From the NCBI RefSeq assembly GCF_000317435.1, contig NC_019751.1, positions 5,828,001 to 5,892,000 of the forward strand: a stretch of 64,000 nucleotides of DNA, given 5' to 3'. A program made the position numbers and the translations under genes. The number at the start of each line of letters is the position of its first letter. The stretch's first letter is position 1. This stretch comes from Calothrix sp. PCC 6303 (lineage in GTDB: Bacteria; Cyanobacteriota; Cyanobacteriia; Cyanobacteriales; Nostocaceae). This document shows positions 34,688 through 44,107 of the stretch, piece after piece. Under the pieces are notes generated by a model. That model had not been told where the DNA came from and did not search any database. It saw only the letters and a program-made list of their open reading frames with translations.

Positions 34688-35605
34688 TTATCTTTCCTGA
34701 ATTTGGACAGTGCGATTTAATAAATTCATCACAAAGGCTATGATTAAACTCATAGTTAGATAAGTCACCATAATTAATAACATCACTTCTACTGCTCTAC
34801 CAGTTTGATTAAAAGTGGTGGAAGCAACGAAGTAAATATCGGGATAACCAATTGCGATCGCTAAACTGGAATTCTTTGCTATATTCAGGTATTGGCTTGT
34901 TAATGGTGGAATAATGACCCGTAAAGCTTGAGGAAAAACCACTAACCGCATGATTAATCCTGGCTTTAAACCTAGTGCTTTTGCTGATTCCCATTGCCCT
35001 TTAGATACTGACTGAATTCCACCTCGGATGATTTCGGCAATAAATGCACCTGCATACAGGGTTAATCCCAAAATTAATGCTGATAATTCTGAGGATATTG
35101 CGATTCCCAAAGGAAGTGTTACACCCTGGTTATTGAGCGTAATTAATCCCCACAAAGAAATTTGATTTTCTATTTTTGGTAGATTGATAAAAAAAGCAAA
35201 GTACCAAAAGAATAGTTGTAAAAGTAAGGGTGTATTGCGTAAAATCTCAACATATACTAAGGCTAACTTTCGCACCAACCAATTATCAGATAGTCTTGCC
35301 ACCCCAACTGTGATACCGACAAAACTTGCCAAAATTATGCCGACAATTATGACTCGGAGGGAATTGATAAATCCCACTAATAAAGCATGACTATAGCTGT
35401 CAGAAGGCTGGTAAGGAATTAGAGTCTCACCAATGTCAAAAGATGCTTGCGATCGCAAAAAGTCAAACCCTAATTGAATACCTAGTCTTTCTAAGTTGTA
35501 GGTCAGGTTATCCCACAGTATTGCTAACACAATTAAGATTATAAATGCGGCAATAAATTGACCAGCAACGCTTAAAAATCTCCGATTACGCCATAAGGGA
35601 ATCAT
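34688..35605 (-). CDS. natG: Amino-acid ABC transporter permease (NatG/BztB-like)
   Basis: The 305-residue permease has one N-terminal membrane helix (FLSVAGQFIAAFIILIVLAIL), a periplasmic loop with FLRSQASFDIGETLIPY (about residues 46-65), and a five-helix transport domain. The EAA docking loop is ESAKALGLKPGLIMRLVVFPQALRVIIPPL. The FLR-(S/Q)-A-x-FDIGE loop is characteristic of the long permease of acidic/neutral amino-acid importers of the Bzt/Nat-II type. It sits between the binding protein and NatH-like genes; close spacing suggests one operon. Confidence 0.87.
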   Translation of the reverse strand: MIPLWRNRRFLSVAGQFIAAFIILIVLAILWDNLTYNLERLGIQLGFDFLRSQASFDIGETLIPYQPSDSYSHALLVGFINSLRVIIVGIILASFVGITVGVARLSDNWLVRKLALVYVEILRNTPLLLQLFFWYFAFFINLPKIENQISLWGLITLNNQGVTLPLGIAISSELSALILGLTLYAGAFIAEIIRGGIQSVSKGQWESAKALGLKPGLIMRLVVFPQALRVIIPPLTSQYLNIAKNSSLAIAIGYPDIYFVASTTFNQTGRAVEVMLLIMVTYLTMSLIIAFVMNLLNRTVQIQER

Positions 35606-35774
35606 ACTATTTTGAATTTTAGATTTTGAATTTTGGCTTTGAAATTTCAGATTGTGGATTTATATTTTAAATTTTTGAACTTGTAATTGTGGATTAAATA
35701 ACACTTGTATTTGTGATAACTTATATCACAGCAATCACTTGTAATACAAATGCCCAATCCCCAATCTAAAATCT

Positions 35775-36815
35775 CTAACGGAAAGGGGGAGCATAAACAA
35801 TTCCACCTTGATTCCAAAGTTTATTTGGACCTCGTTCTAGTTTCAAGTCTGAGTTTTTACCCAAATTGCGATCATAAATCTCGCTGTAATTGCCAACATG
35901 TTTGATAATCCGAATTACAAAGTCATTGGTCAGACCTACCCCTTGACCTAAATCACCTTCTGTGCCTAATAAACGTTTAATCTCTGGATTGTTGCTACTA
36001 GTTAACTGGGAAACATTTTGAGAATTAACTCCCAATTCCTCGGCATTAATTAGACCATAAATAGTCCATTTGACAACATCAAACCACTTAGAATCTCCAT
36101 TAGCAATAGCTGGTGCTAAAGGTTCTTTCGAGATTACCAAATCTAGAACCGTGTGTTCATCCGGTTTGGGCAAAGTCGAACGACGGGAAACTAACTGGGA
36201 ACGGTCTGAAGTTACTGCCTCACAACGACCTTGTTCATAGGTAGTAAAGGTAGTATTCACGTCTTCAAAAACAAGAGGTTTATAGCTAATACCCCGTTGT
36301 CGCATTTGGTCTGCAAGGTTCTGTTCGTTGGTGGTTCCTGTTTGGGTACAGATGGATTTGCCTTTCAGGTCTTCTAACTTCTTAATATTGCTATTTTTTC
36401 TTACCATGATACCTTGACCGTCATAAAATACTACTGGTGCAAACTCAAGACCCACGGAGGTATCCCGACTAATAGTCCAGGTGGTATTACGACTGAGAAT
36501 ATCTACTTCACCAGTTTGCACGGCTGTAAAACGTTCTTTAGCATTTAAATTGCGAAACTCAACTTTTTTGGGGTCGTCAAATATAGCTGCGGCTAAAGCA
36601 CGACATACATCCACATCTAATCCTGCATATTCACCGTTTGCCTTGACAAAGCTAAACCCTGGTAATTGTCCACTAACACCACAAATCAACTTGCCACGAG
36701 TTTTGATCGTATCCAACTTGCTGGTAATATTTCCTCTTGATCGTCCACTACAAGCATTCAGTGAAAGAACTAGAGGAATCAGTGCTAAAAATAATCCTAG
36801 TTTACGTATATTCAT
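35775..36815 (-). CDS. natF: Amino-acid ABC transporter substrate-binding lipoprotein (NatF/BztA-like)
   Basis: The 346-residue binding protein has a lipoprotein signal: ALIPLVLSLNAC, with Cys at about residue 22. It is a family 3 solute-binding protein: TIKTRGKLICGVSGQLPGFSFVKANGEYAGLDVDVCRALAAAIF (about residues 36-79), RFTAVQTGEVDILSRNTTWT, then GKSICTQTGTTNEQNLAD and the binding-site TSDRSQL. NatF-type proteins bind acidic and neutral amino acids, which fits nitrogen scavenging in a diazotroph and recapture of leaked amino acids. It is the first gene of the cluster. Confidence 0.9.
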   Translation of the reverse strand: MNIRKLGLFLALIPLVLSLNACSGRSRGNITSKLDTIKTRGKLICGVSGQLPGFSFVKANGEYAGLDVDVCRALAAAIFDDPKKVEFRNLNAKERFTAVQTGEVDILSRNTTWTISRDTSVGLEFAPVVFYDGQGIMVRKNSNIKKLEDLKGKSICTQTGTTNEQNLADQMRQRGISYKPLVFEDVNTTFTTYEQGRCEAVTSDRSQLVSRRSTLPKPDEHTVLDLVISKEPLAPAIANGDSKWFDVVKWTIYGLINAEELGVNSQNVSQLTSSNNPEIKRLLGTEGDLGQGVGLTNDFVIRIIKHVGNYSEIYDRNLGKNSDLKLERGPNKLWNQGGIVYAPPFR

Positions 36816-37692
36816 CTTAAATTTTGTGGATACCCTGCATAGGAGCGAAGCTGTAAAGGGCTAGATTACACCGCCCTTATGAATAATACTATCGGTAAGT
36901 AGGGTTTGCTGAATAACTATAAAAAAGATATTTATCAGTGCTTTCAGGAGGTTTTTTCTAGATCGGCAAAACTGACTTGAGAGTTGGAAATAAAGCCTTA
37001 ATTACATAGCCGTCGTCGAAAATCTTAAACGGCTTTTCTATGTTCCCAGATGATATCTAGCAAGCTTTACCGCCCTAGTTTTTTTGAGGGAAGTGCAAGC
37101 AAATAAGATTTTGATGTTGAAAAAACTTGTATTCAGATTTATGAGAGTAGAATAAAACGGAAAAAATAAAGGTAAAACTCTTGCCTGTTGGGAGTTGCCT
37201 ACCCCCACAAGAAGATTTTTACAGATAACGCTAACGCTGTGCTACGCCAGTAGTCGGTCTTACATATAGGAATCAAAGCGGATTCCTGAAATCATTTGCC
37301 TAGAAAGGGAACGGCGAATATCTGAGTTGTTTTCAAAAATAAAGTGTGAGTCTTATATATTTATTCAGGTAGTTGGTTCAAAAATTTTGTCACCCGTTGA
37401 GGTTTATCAATGGTTTAGGAACGTGGATTAAATAAAGTGCATTCATTAGGGTGTGTAAGCGGAGCGTAACGAACCATTTGAAGCTCAATCAAAATTGTAT
37501 GTTATTAAATTTGTGTTCCTTAGGATGTAGCTATTATCAATATAAATAGTCCCGGCACGGCTTGTGTTGCAGCGTGGATATACAGCAGTGGGACACACAA
37601 ATAGGTAATTTTAGGTACAGTTAGTAAGCTGATGTATCCGGATAAAACAAAAATCCCCGTTTGGTTATGCCGGGGAGTTGTTAATATATGAA
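36816..37692. other. Spacer upstream of natF, about 880 bp
   Basis: No gene recognised. The natF promoter should lie near 36830-36950, but no GTA-N8-TAC (NtcA) site was found by eye. A small hairpin (AGCCGT...ACGGCT plus T's) lies around 37008-37036, and the rpsN terminator is at 37648-37677. Confidence 0.45.
37648..37677 (-). terminator. Terminator of rpsN
   Basis: On the minus strand CCCCG (37675-37671) pairs with CGGGG (37659-37655) around GCATAACCAAA and is followed by ATTTTTG. Confidence 0.75.
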
Positions 37693-37995
37693 CTACCAGC
37701 TAGATTTTACTACACCTGGTAAAAGCCCTTGGTGTGCCCATTCACGCAATACGTTCCGTGACAAACCAAAATCGCTGTAATAGCCTCTAGAACGACCTGT
37801 CACCCAGCAACGGTTACGTTGACGAACTCTAGCGCTGTTGCGTGGTAACTGCTGAATTTTGCGGTGGATTTCAAACTTTTCTAAAGGGTTAGTACAAGTT
37901 CTGAATTCATCTAACAAAGCTTCACGCTTCTCGCTATACTTTTCTTGAATCTTGACGCGTTTTTTCTCGCGCTCAATCATGCTCTTTTTAGCCAT
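37693..37995 (-). CDS. rpsN: 30S ribosomal protein S14
   Basis: The 100-residue S14 is the zinc-free (C-) form: no CXXC pairs. The start [16 protein letters not shown] and the conserved end [43 protein letters not shown] are diagnostic. As in other cyanobacteria the gene is monocistronic rather than in the main ribosomal operon. A terminator follows at 37648-37677. Confidence 0.97.
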   Translation of the reverse strand: MAKKSMIEREKKRVKIQEKYSEKREALLDEFRTCTNPLEKFEIHRKIQQLPRNSARVRQRNRCWVTGRSRGYYSDFGLSRNVLREWAHQGLLPGVVKSSW

Positions 37996-38089
37996 ACAAT
38001 CTGTAACTAATTTTTGACAGTATTTTCCATTCTATATTACTTGACAATTCTTGAGTCAAAAAAAGAATTCAGATTAAACAGGAAGATCT

Positions 38090-38746
38090 CTATTCAGCGA
38101 TTTTCGATGGACATAGATCAGCCAATTGGCACTCCTGGCAAACAGGCGATCGCGCTTTGCAAACAGCCCTACCATGATATATCAACCTAATTGACCAGTT
38201 TTCCCAATCTGCTTGGGGCAACAAAGGCATCAAATCCCGCTCGATGCGAACAGGATCATCATGCTTGGTAAACCCCAAACGGTTGCTCAGACGCTTCACA
38301 TGGGTATCAACTGTTACTCCAGCATTAATCCCAAAAGCATGAGCTAGAACCACATTTGCCGTTTTTCTAGCTACCCCTGGCAACTTTAATAAATCTTCCA
38401 TCCGATTAGGAACTTGACCACCAAAATCCTTGACAATCATTCGACAAGCACCTTGGATGTTTTTCGCCTTATTGCGATAAAATCCCGTAGAACGCACCAA
38501 CTCAATAATTTCCTCTAAATCCGCACTTGCCATACTCACTGCATCCGGAAAACGAGTAAACAAATGTGGTGTCACTTTATTTACTCGTTCATCAGTACAT
38601 TGGGCGGAAAGTATTGTTGCCACTAGCAACTGCACAGGAGTAGAGTAATCTAAAGAACAAGTAGCATCCGGATAAAGACGCTTCAGGCGCACAAGAATTT
38701 CGAGCGCCCGTTGCTTTTTTGATGACCTTTTGCGGGTTTGATTCAC
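38090..38746 (-). CDS. nth: Endonuclease III (DNA glycosylase/AP lyase)
   Basis: Nth removes oxidised pyrimidines. The 218-residue protein has the helix-hairpin-helix LPGVARKTANVVL with catalytic Lys (about residues 119-131), catalytic Asp in VDTHVKR (about 145), and a C-terminal [4Fe-4S] cluster with spacing C-x6-C-x2-C-x5-C (CKARSPVCQECQLADLC). Its ATG overlaps the rseP stop by four bases (ATGA), so the genes are translationally coupled. Co-operonic order rseP-nth. Confidence 0.96.
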   Translation of the reverse strand: MNQTRKRSSKKQRALEILVRLKRLYPDATCSLDYSTPVQLLVATILSAQCTDERVNKVTPHLFTRFPDAVSMASADLEEIIELVRSTGFYRNKAKNIQGACRMIVKDFGGQVPNRMEDLLKLPGVARKTANVVLAHAFGINAGVTVDTHVKRLSNRLGFTKHDDPVRIERDLMPLLPQADWENWSIRLIYHGRAVCKARSPVCQECQLADLCPSKIAE

Positions 38747-39804
38747 TGGAACAGGGTTTCTTTAACAATCAGAAAAATACCTAAACCCAAAAGTAGCATT
38801 AAACCGCTTTGCATCACACCTTCTTGGATGCGAGTTGGTAAAGGTTTACCCCGCAAACCTTCGATGAGGAGAAATGCTAACTGTCCCCCATCCAAAGCAG
38901 GTAAAGGCAAAATATTAATTACTGCCAGGTTGATACTAATTAAAGCTGCAAAGAAAAACAAATTTCCTGCGTCATTTTGAGCGATGCTAGCACCCATTTT
39001 GACGATTTTTACAGGACCTGCCACTTGGCTGGCAGTTTCACCAAAGTTGGTAATTAGTTTGCCAAATCCTTCAAAGGTCATCACTATAATGCGCTGAAAT
39101 TCACCCGCACCAATCGTTAAAGCCTCAACTGGACTACTACGACGGCGTTCTATGTCACCATTAGGGGCAAGAACCACTCCAATGGTGCCATCTTTAGTTT
39201 TGGCTTCTGGGGTGACTTCAATGGCAATTTTCTCATTTCCACGGACAACATCAAGTTTGACTACTTTACCGGGACTTTTTTTAATGATTTCTCTGAAAGC
39301 TTCAATATCTTGAAGGGACTTGGTGTTGAGTTGACGGTCATTTGCCCCTAAAATCACATCTCCAGCCTGAATTCCCGCATTAGTCGCTGCTGAACTGCCT
39401 TCAGGTGCCAGTTTGGTGATGACAATACCGGGTTGTGTGGCGTAGGGTATACCGACAAAAGAAATTTGTCCCACTAAGAGAAAATAGGCAAATATTAAGT
39501 TTGCAATTACACCTGCACTGATGACAATTGCCCGATCTAAAATTGGACGGTTGCCTAATAAATTTGGATCATCAGGGGGAAAATCGCTTTCTGGATCATC
39601 ATCTGGAAAACCAACAAAACCACCCAATGGGAAAGCCCGAATGGCATATTCAGTTTCTGAACCCTGATACTTCCACAGTACAGGACCGAATCCTAAGGAG
39701 AAGCGGTTAACATGAATACCTTGTGATCTTGCTGCAATGAAATGTCCTAGCTCGTGAACTAGGATCAGAAGAGCTAAGACTCCGATCGCCGCTAAAAATG
39801 ACAT
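38743..39804 (-). CDS. rseP: RIP metalloprotease RseP (site-2 protease)
   Basis: An intramembrane zinc protease that cleaves anti-sigma factors or other membrane substrates. Of 353 residues, the zinc motif is HELGH at residues 17-21 inside the first membrane helix. A PDZ domain with VITKLAPEGSSAATNAGIQAGDVILGAND (about residues 125-155) sits in the middle, and the second metal-ligand motif NILPLPALDGGQ (LDG, about 293-304) is near the C-terminus. About four membrane helices are seen. The ATG at 39804 is the conserved start; the 3' end overlaps nth. Confidence 0.94.
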   Translation of the reverse strand: MSFLAAIGVLALLILVHELGHFIAARSQGIHVNRFSLGFGPVLWKYQGSETEYAIRAFPLGGFVGFPDDDPESDFPPDDPNLLGNRPILDRAIVISAGVIANLIFAYFLLVGQISFVGIPYATQPGIVITKLAPEGSSAATNAGIQAGDVILGANDRQLNTKSLQDIEAFREIIKKSPGKVVKLDVVRGNEKIAIEVTPEAKTKDGTIGVVLAPNGDIERRRSSPVEALTIGAGEFQRIIVMTFEGFGKLITNFGETASQVAGPVKIVKMGASIAQNDAGNLFFFAALISINLAVINILPLPALDGGQLAFLLIEGLRGKPLPTRIQEGVMQSGLMLLLGLGIFLIVKETLFQ

Positions 39805-39910
39805 AGACCAATTTAAACTGATTCGCTATACATTTCTTATTGTGGCATGTAGACCCCAATAGGGTGTGTTCGGTTATCAGTTACCAGTTATTAGCTTGGA
39901 CTAAGCGAAG

Positions 39911-39939
39911 CCGGAACGAAGTCTACCAGAGGTAAAGGA
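39911..39939 (-). repeat. Inverse relative of the insert in the 32.6-kb repeat
   Basis: CCGGAACGAAGTCTACCAGAGGTAAAGGA here is matched, in reverse complement, by CCTTACCTCCGGTACACTTCGTTCCG at 32642-32667, with a few differences. Confidence 0.5.
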
Positions 39940-40015
39940 GCCGAACCTTTATCAGTTATCAAGAGTAGGGGGTTTAATACCCCGATGCCTATGCGTCGCC
40001 AGTTTTGAGTTGGGT

Positions 40016-40053
40016 GGCACGTTTTGGGAGTCGGATGACCTCCAAAAGCTGCC
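40016..40053 (+). repeat. Hairpin repeat with GTCGGATGAC loop, copy 2
   Basis: GGCACGTTTTGGGA pairs with TCCAAAAGCTGCC around GTCGGATGACC, and CTTGT follows as in copy 1 (21042-21080). Stem sequences differ from copy 1 while pairing is kept. Confidence 0.55.
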
Positions 40054-40129
40054 TTGTCTGTACTCCGTGTCTACCCGCAGGGTATCCCCATCTCAAAATA
40101 CCCCTACTGCCCACTGCCTACTGCCTTCT

Positions 40130-40612
40130 TCAATTTGCATTTGCCCATGGAACCCATCTCAAAAAACATCGATTACCATGCTGTTCTGTAACTTCTGCAC
40201 CCAAGCGATGATAGAAACTAAGTCCGCGAGTATTTCTAGCATCAGCATTCCAAGCAAGATGGGTACAATTATTTTCCTTGGCAATTTGGGCAAGTTGAGC
40301 CATTAGTGCTGCTCCTGCACCTTGACTTCTGGTATCTTCATCCACATATAAATCATCAAGCCAAATGCTTGGCTGTCCTGCAAATGATGAGTATCTGAAT
40401 CCATACAAGGCAAAGCCGACTTCATACCCGGAAAATTCAGCAAATAAAACGTAAGAAAAAGGAATTGTTGCGAAAAGGGTTTTACGTATTTTGTCTTCGG
40501 ATACTTGTAGGACACCAGAGAATGCACCGATGTTGCGGTCAAATTCTGATTTCTTCTGAATGAATGATAAAATTAGAGATGCATCGTTAATAGTGGCAGG
40601 TCGAACCTTCAT
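40130..40612 (-). CDS. GNAT family N-acetyltransferase
   Basis: 160-residue protein with the GNAT fold: MKVRPATINDASLILSFI at the N-terminus, IWLDDLYVDEDTRSQGAGAALMAQLAQIA (motif A, acetyl-CoA pyrophosphate loop, about residues 82-110), and NARNTRGLSFYHRLGAE near 125-140 (motif B; here ADARNTRGLSFYHRLG). The acceptor substrate is unknown; the look is of a diamine/spermidine-type or general small-molecule acetyltransferase. Start ATG 40612. Confidence 0.87.
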   Translation of the reverse strand: MKVRPATINDASLILSFIQKKSEFDRNIGAFSGVLQVSEDKIRKTLFATIPFSYVLFAEFSGYEVGFALYGFRYSSFAGQPSIWLDDLYVDEDTRSQGAGAALMAQLAQIAKENNCTHLAWNADARNTRGLSFYHRLGAEVTEQHGNRCFLRWVPWANAN

Positions 40613-40695
40613 TGATCTAAAGAAGCGATCGCTTCTCAGTTTTAATGTAGTGATAGTAGCTTTCGCAGTTCGTTGGATATTTTCTGCTTATAAAA

Positions 40696-41265
40696 TTAGC
40701 CTTGTAAAACTTGAGATGCAGTTAACTGGAGATTCGCAAAAATTGAAGAGACAATTGCGCTTTCTCCCTGATAAACTCGCTCATCATAAAATCCCTCCAC
40801 CCATTCTAAAATAGTCACCTTTTGGGCAATAGGGTCAACAATCCAATATTCGGCAATTCCCCGCGCGGCATATTCTGAACGCTTATAACGATAATCTCGA
40901 TTTTCTTCATTGGGACTAACCACCTCAACTACCAACAACGGTGGTGGCATATCCATTAGGATAAGCGATCGCTTTGCCCCTTCCATGACTGTTGCTAATT
41001 CTTCCGAAAACACAACCAAATCAGGTACTCGTACCCCCACCTGTCTGCTATTCACAGAAACTTCTGTTTTCATGCTTAATCGATAAAATGGAATTCCCAA
41101 TTGGAGAAAATGAGCCACTAAAAACATGACTATTCTTCGGTTTAGCTCACTTTCTAATGGCATGGCAATTAATTCTCCATTTTCCAACTCATATAAAGTG
41201 TCTGTCCCATCATCATAATTAAGGAATTCTTCAAAGGTGATTTTTTTAACGGCTGCAACTGTCAT
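40696..41265 (-). CDS. Uma2 family (DUF820) putative endonuclease
   Basis: The 189-residue protein has the Uma2 core: ITFEEFLNYDDGTDTLYELENGEL, then VGVRVPDLVVFSEE (catalytic Asp), PPLLVVEVVSPNEENRDYRYKRSEYAARGIAEYWIVDP (Glu, Lys, Tyr-Trp-Ile-Val-Asp) and a C-terminal beta region. It is only distantly similar to the other copy at 28004-28636, as expected for a large family. Role unknown. Start ATG 41265. Confidence 0.86.
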   Translation of the reverse strand: MTVAAVKKITFEEFLNYDDGTDTLYELENGELIAMPLESELNRRIVMFLVAHFLQLGIPFYRLSMKTEVSVNSRQVGVRVPDLVVFSEELATVMEGAKRSLILMDMPPPLLVVEVVSPNEENRDYRYKRSEYAARGIAEYWIVDPIAQKVTILEWVEGFYDERVYQGESAIVSSIFANLQLTASQVLQG

Positions 41266-41397
41266 TGCTTTTCCTCCCAGATGTAGCTTGTATTCGTTAT
41301 TTTAACAATGCTAGAACCTACACAACTGGCAAGTTAAACTAATAATATTCCTACGGAACGCTCAGGCGATCGCGCTTCAGAATTTACCCATATTTTT

Positions 41398-41775
41398 TTA
41401 AGCCACCATACCAATATGTGCAGCGATGATATGCCAATTTCCGCTAGGAGAAATAGCCCAAACCCGCGTAAAGCGAAAGTCACCGTTTGCAGGATTGCCA
41501 TTATAACTACCCAATATTTGCATCCGCACTGAAACAATTGCTACTTCTCCATGAAGTTGAATCTTCTGCTCAGAAGGTGTCAATTCATTGATCTTAAACA
41601 AACCAGATTCGTGAGCAGCTAGATCATCTTGTTTTTGTAATAATTCGCCAAGATGACTTATGATGATAATTTCGGGGGCTAGTAGTTCATCTAAGACGCT
41701 GACATCAGAAGCCAGCATCGCTAGTCTGAGACGTTCTTCGGCATTGATAATCTGAGTTTCAACTGTTTGATTCAT
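41398..41775 (-). CDS. NTF2-like (SnoaL/DUF4440-type) protein
   Basis: The 125-residue protein from ATG 41775 (MNQTVETQIINAEERLRLAM) has AGGAAAG ahead of it; the frame opens further upstream at 41823 but less plausibly. The pattern EERLRLAMLASDVSVLDELLAPEIIIISHLGELLQ, then VAIVSVRMQILGSY and GDFRFTRVWAISPSGNWHIIAAHIG, is typical of the NTF2-like cone-fold (nuclear transport factor 2 superfamily, DUF4440 group). Such proteins bind small ligands or act as isomerases; the role is unknown. Confidence 0.8.
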   Translation of the reverse strand: MNQTVETQIINAEERLRLAMLASDVSVLDELLAPEIIIISHLGELLQKQDDLAAHESGLFKINELTPSEQKIQLHGEVAIVSVRMQILGSYNGNPANGDFRFTRVWAISPSGNWHIIAAHIGMVA

Positions 41776-41841
41776 GGTACTTCTTTCCTGAATATCAACA
41801 ATAGGTTTGCGACTTACCTCCACCGAAAACTGAGACTCCTA

Positions 41842-41944
41842 AGGGATTAGCGTCAAAATCAAGTACCAGATGAAAACTCTGAATCCAGTATAAAACGGTA
41901 AAGTCTGATTGGTATATCGATATATTATTTAATTGCAAGTCCCT
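41842..41944 (-). mobile_element. MITE-like element, copy B (about 103 bp)
   Basis: Begins AGGGATTAG and ends AAGTCCCT, with TA on both sides (TAAGGG left, CCCTAA right). It matches the reverse complement of 23771-23874 with about ten differences. It lies in the spacer between the NTF2-like gene and the HEPN-like gene. Confidence 0.7.
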
Positions 41945-42094
41945 AATGACTATTTGATATTGAGCAAAAGCGGCATGTAAGGAAAGATATTATATCGTAA
42001 TTACTGCTCAATTCGATTTTAGCACTCTGAAATCGATAGAGCGGTGGCTTGATGATTTGTTAAAATAGCCCTTGATAACTTATAGAGACTCATA

Positions 42095-43183
42095 TTGCTA
42101 AGACCAGAACAAAATCTCCATAAGTGTCTAATTTCAAGTCCTGCAAGATTAATTGCTGAACATGATGAATCTGACTTGCTAATTACTCATGCTTTCCCAA
42201 GTATGAACGACTCAATTCTTAGAGTCACACAAAGAGAAGAAAATCCTTTTAGTCGTTATTACTACGTTTGTGTATTTAGGATAGATCCACCAAAGCTATG
42301 TGAAGGAGTGGTAGTTCCGGATCATAGTCATGTAGGTAATCTTATATCAATAGCTTTATCAATTTTTTATGGGAAAAGATTCGATAATCATGGTGTGATT
42401 GAAAGTCATGGTAGGTTTTCAATGCCTCTACTAAATGAGGTTGCTCCTGCTATGCAGTATTACTATTTTGGTTCAAACAATCACCAACCTAGGAAGAACC
42501 TGGGTATTGAATTAGATTTGAGAAACTGTAAATCAATCATTAACTTCCTCACCAAGAAGCCCAATGATCAGCTAAAACAGACATTTTTTACTGCCGGGAA
42601 GTTTTATCTCAGTTCTCTTCAGTCAGTAGACACCGATATGGAAAGGGCATTTCTTGATTTGGTGACATGCGGTGAAATTCTATCTAACTATTTCCAATAT
42701 TCTGAAGATGAAATATATGATTCTCGGCTAAAGGAAATGTTTGAGAGACTTGCAAAAATTGATGCAAATCCAAAAGATATCGATCTTATAAGATCGCGTT
42801 TGTACCAAGTTAAAGCAAGATTCAATTTAACTTTCAAGAAGCTATTAAATAGGAATTTCTTTGATAGAACAGAAAGTCTTGACGAATCAACAAAATTAAC
42901 TTCGGAAAACATTGAAACTTGCATCAAAGCTGTGTACGACTTAAGAAGTAGATATGTCCATACTGGGATCGACTTTGGTCACTGGTTGGTACCACATCGA
43001 GCTTTTATGAATGAGATTAGGTTGGGAATTCCTGTTGTAGATGATAAAGAGCTAAGAAAGATACTTTCTAGAGTTCCAACTTACATTGGTTTAGAGAGGG
43101 CTGTACGTTTTGCATTATTAAGATTGCTGCATATCAATAGTGTTTACATTCATGCTGAACTCGACAATGATGAAGGTGAATAA
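42095..43183 (+). CDS. Apea/HEPN-like protein, accessory
   Basis: A 362-residue protein from TTG 42095 (next ATG in frame is 42203). No membrane segments. The C-terminal half (about residues 175-355) is helical and ends in a segment with DLRSRYVHTG (about residues 282-291), an R-x4-H motif of HEPN RNase-fold proteins, in the manner of the Apea-like HEPN family. The N-terminal half has mixed alpha/beta sequence (RYYYVCVFRIDPPKLCEGVV, ESHGRFSMPLLNEVAPAMQYYY). HEPN proteins are frequent in toxin-antitoxin and defence systems, but there is no antitoxin partner here. Function and start are uncertain. Confidence 0.6.
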   Translation: MLRPEQNLHKCLISSPARLIAEHDESDLLITHAFPSMNDSILRVTQREENPFSRYYYVCVFRIDPPKLCEGVVVPDHSHVGNLISIALSIFYGKRFDNHGVIESHGRFSMPLLNEVAPAMQYYYFGSNNHQPRKNLGIELDLRNCKSIINFLTKKPNDQLKQTFFTAGKFYLSSLQSVDTDMERAFLDLVTCGEILSNYFQYSEDEIYDSRLKEMFERLAKIDANPKDIDLIRSRLYQVKARFNLTFKKLLNRNFFDRTESLDESTKLTSENIETCIKAVYDLRSRYVHTGIDFGHWLVPHRAFMNEIRLGIPVVDDKELRKILSRVPTYIGLERAVRFALLRLLHINSVYIHAELDNDEGE

Positions 43184-43261
43184 ATAATTTATCGAGTCAT
43201 GCCGAGGGCTAACAACCTCCCTGTACCAACGCATTAAATTTCTTCGTAATTTTCTTAATAC

Positions 43262-43930
43262 TTACCTTCTTCTAGCTTGTAGTTTCCGATATACGTCCTT
43301 GATATCAACTTTGTGGTGTGCCATTGCTACCATAGTGTGGTATATCAAATCCGCCACTTCTCCAGCTATACCATCAGCGTCATCATCTTTACATGCCATG
43401 ACGACCTCGGCGCTTTCCTCGCCGATTTTCTTCAAAATCTTGTTATCACCACCAGCAAATAGCTTAGATGTATATGAATTCTCGCTCGGATTGTCACGGC
43501 GATCGCATATCACTGCAAACACCTGTGATAGCGTATCTGCTGGAGGTGGTGTAATTTTTCCGTCAACTTGGTGAAAACAACTGCGTTCTCCCGTATGGCA
43601 AGCAATATCACCAATTTGCTCAACAGTAACTAAGATGGCATCACTATCACAATCGTAACGAATACTTTGAATTTTCTGAGTATGCCCAGAGGTTGCACCT
43701 TTGTGCCAAAATTCTTGACGGGAACGGCTCCAAAAACAAGTTTCCCCACTTTCGAGAGTTTTTTGCAGCGACTCTCGATTCATCCAAGCCATCATCAAGA
43801 TAGTTCCATCCAAATAATCCTGGACTATCGCTGGAACTAAACCTTTTTCATCGTAACGAATACTATCAACCGGAATGGCGTTATGCAATGAATGGGGCTT
43901 GGAAGAAAACATATCAGTTGCCTGACTCAA
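43262..43930 (-). CDS. hisIE: Bifunctional phosphoribosyl-AMP cyclohydrolase/phosphoribosyl-ATP pyrophosphatase
   Basis: Carries out steps 2 and 3 of histidine biosynthesis. In this 222-residue protein the HisI domain (about residues 20-125) has [41 protein letters not shown] and [27 protein letters not shown] with the zinc/magnesium ligands. The HisE domain (about 135-220) has [32 protein letters not shown] and [17 protein letters not shown], the MazG-type metal site. The two are fused as in many bacteria. The start is ATG 43930. Other his genes are not in the window. Confidence 0.96.
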   Translation of the reverse strand: MSQATDMFSSKPHSLHNAIPVDSIRYDEKGLVPAIVQDYLDGTILMMAWMNRESLQKTLESGETCFWSRSRQEFWHKGATSGHTQKIQSIRYDCDSDAILVTVEQIGDIACHTGERSCFHQVDGKITPPPADTLSQVFAVICDRRDNPSENSYTSKLFAGGDNKILKKIGEESAEVVMACKDDDADGIAGEVADLIYHTMVAMAHHKVDIKDVYRKLQARRR

Positions 43931-44107
43931 GTCGTGAATAGCTAACTAATTCACGATACCATGAACAAAACTCCAATCTTTTGGATTTTCTCACCAAACT
44001 TTCCTATCCTCAAAAAGCGTAGAAAATCCTCACACCACCATAATAAGAAACCCCATCACTGAAATATGGGGATCATCTGAACAAGTTTCTAGATGTTAAT
44101 TTTTATC

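Larger units (their letters stand above)
39805..40129. repeat. Repeat-rich spacer upstream of rseP
   Basis: Holds short STRR-like stretches (TATCAGTTA types), the inverse copy of the small insert (39911-39939), the hairpin repeat copy 2 at 40016-40053, and a CTACTGC/CCACTGC tract near 40105-40125. No gene. Confidence 0.6.

Noticed and set aside
36816-37692. Search for NtcA sites (GTA-N8-TAC) upstream of natF
   Set aside because: No good match seen by eye; not claimed.
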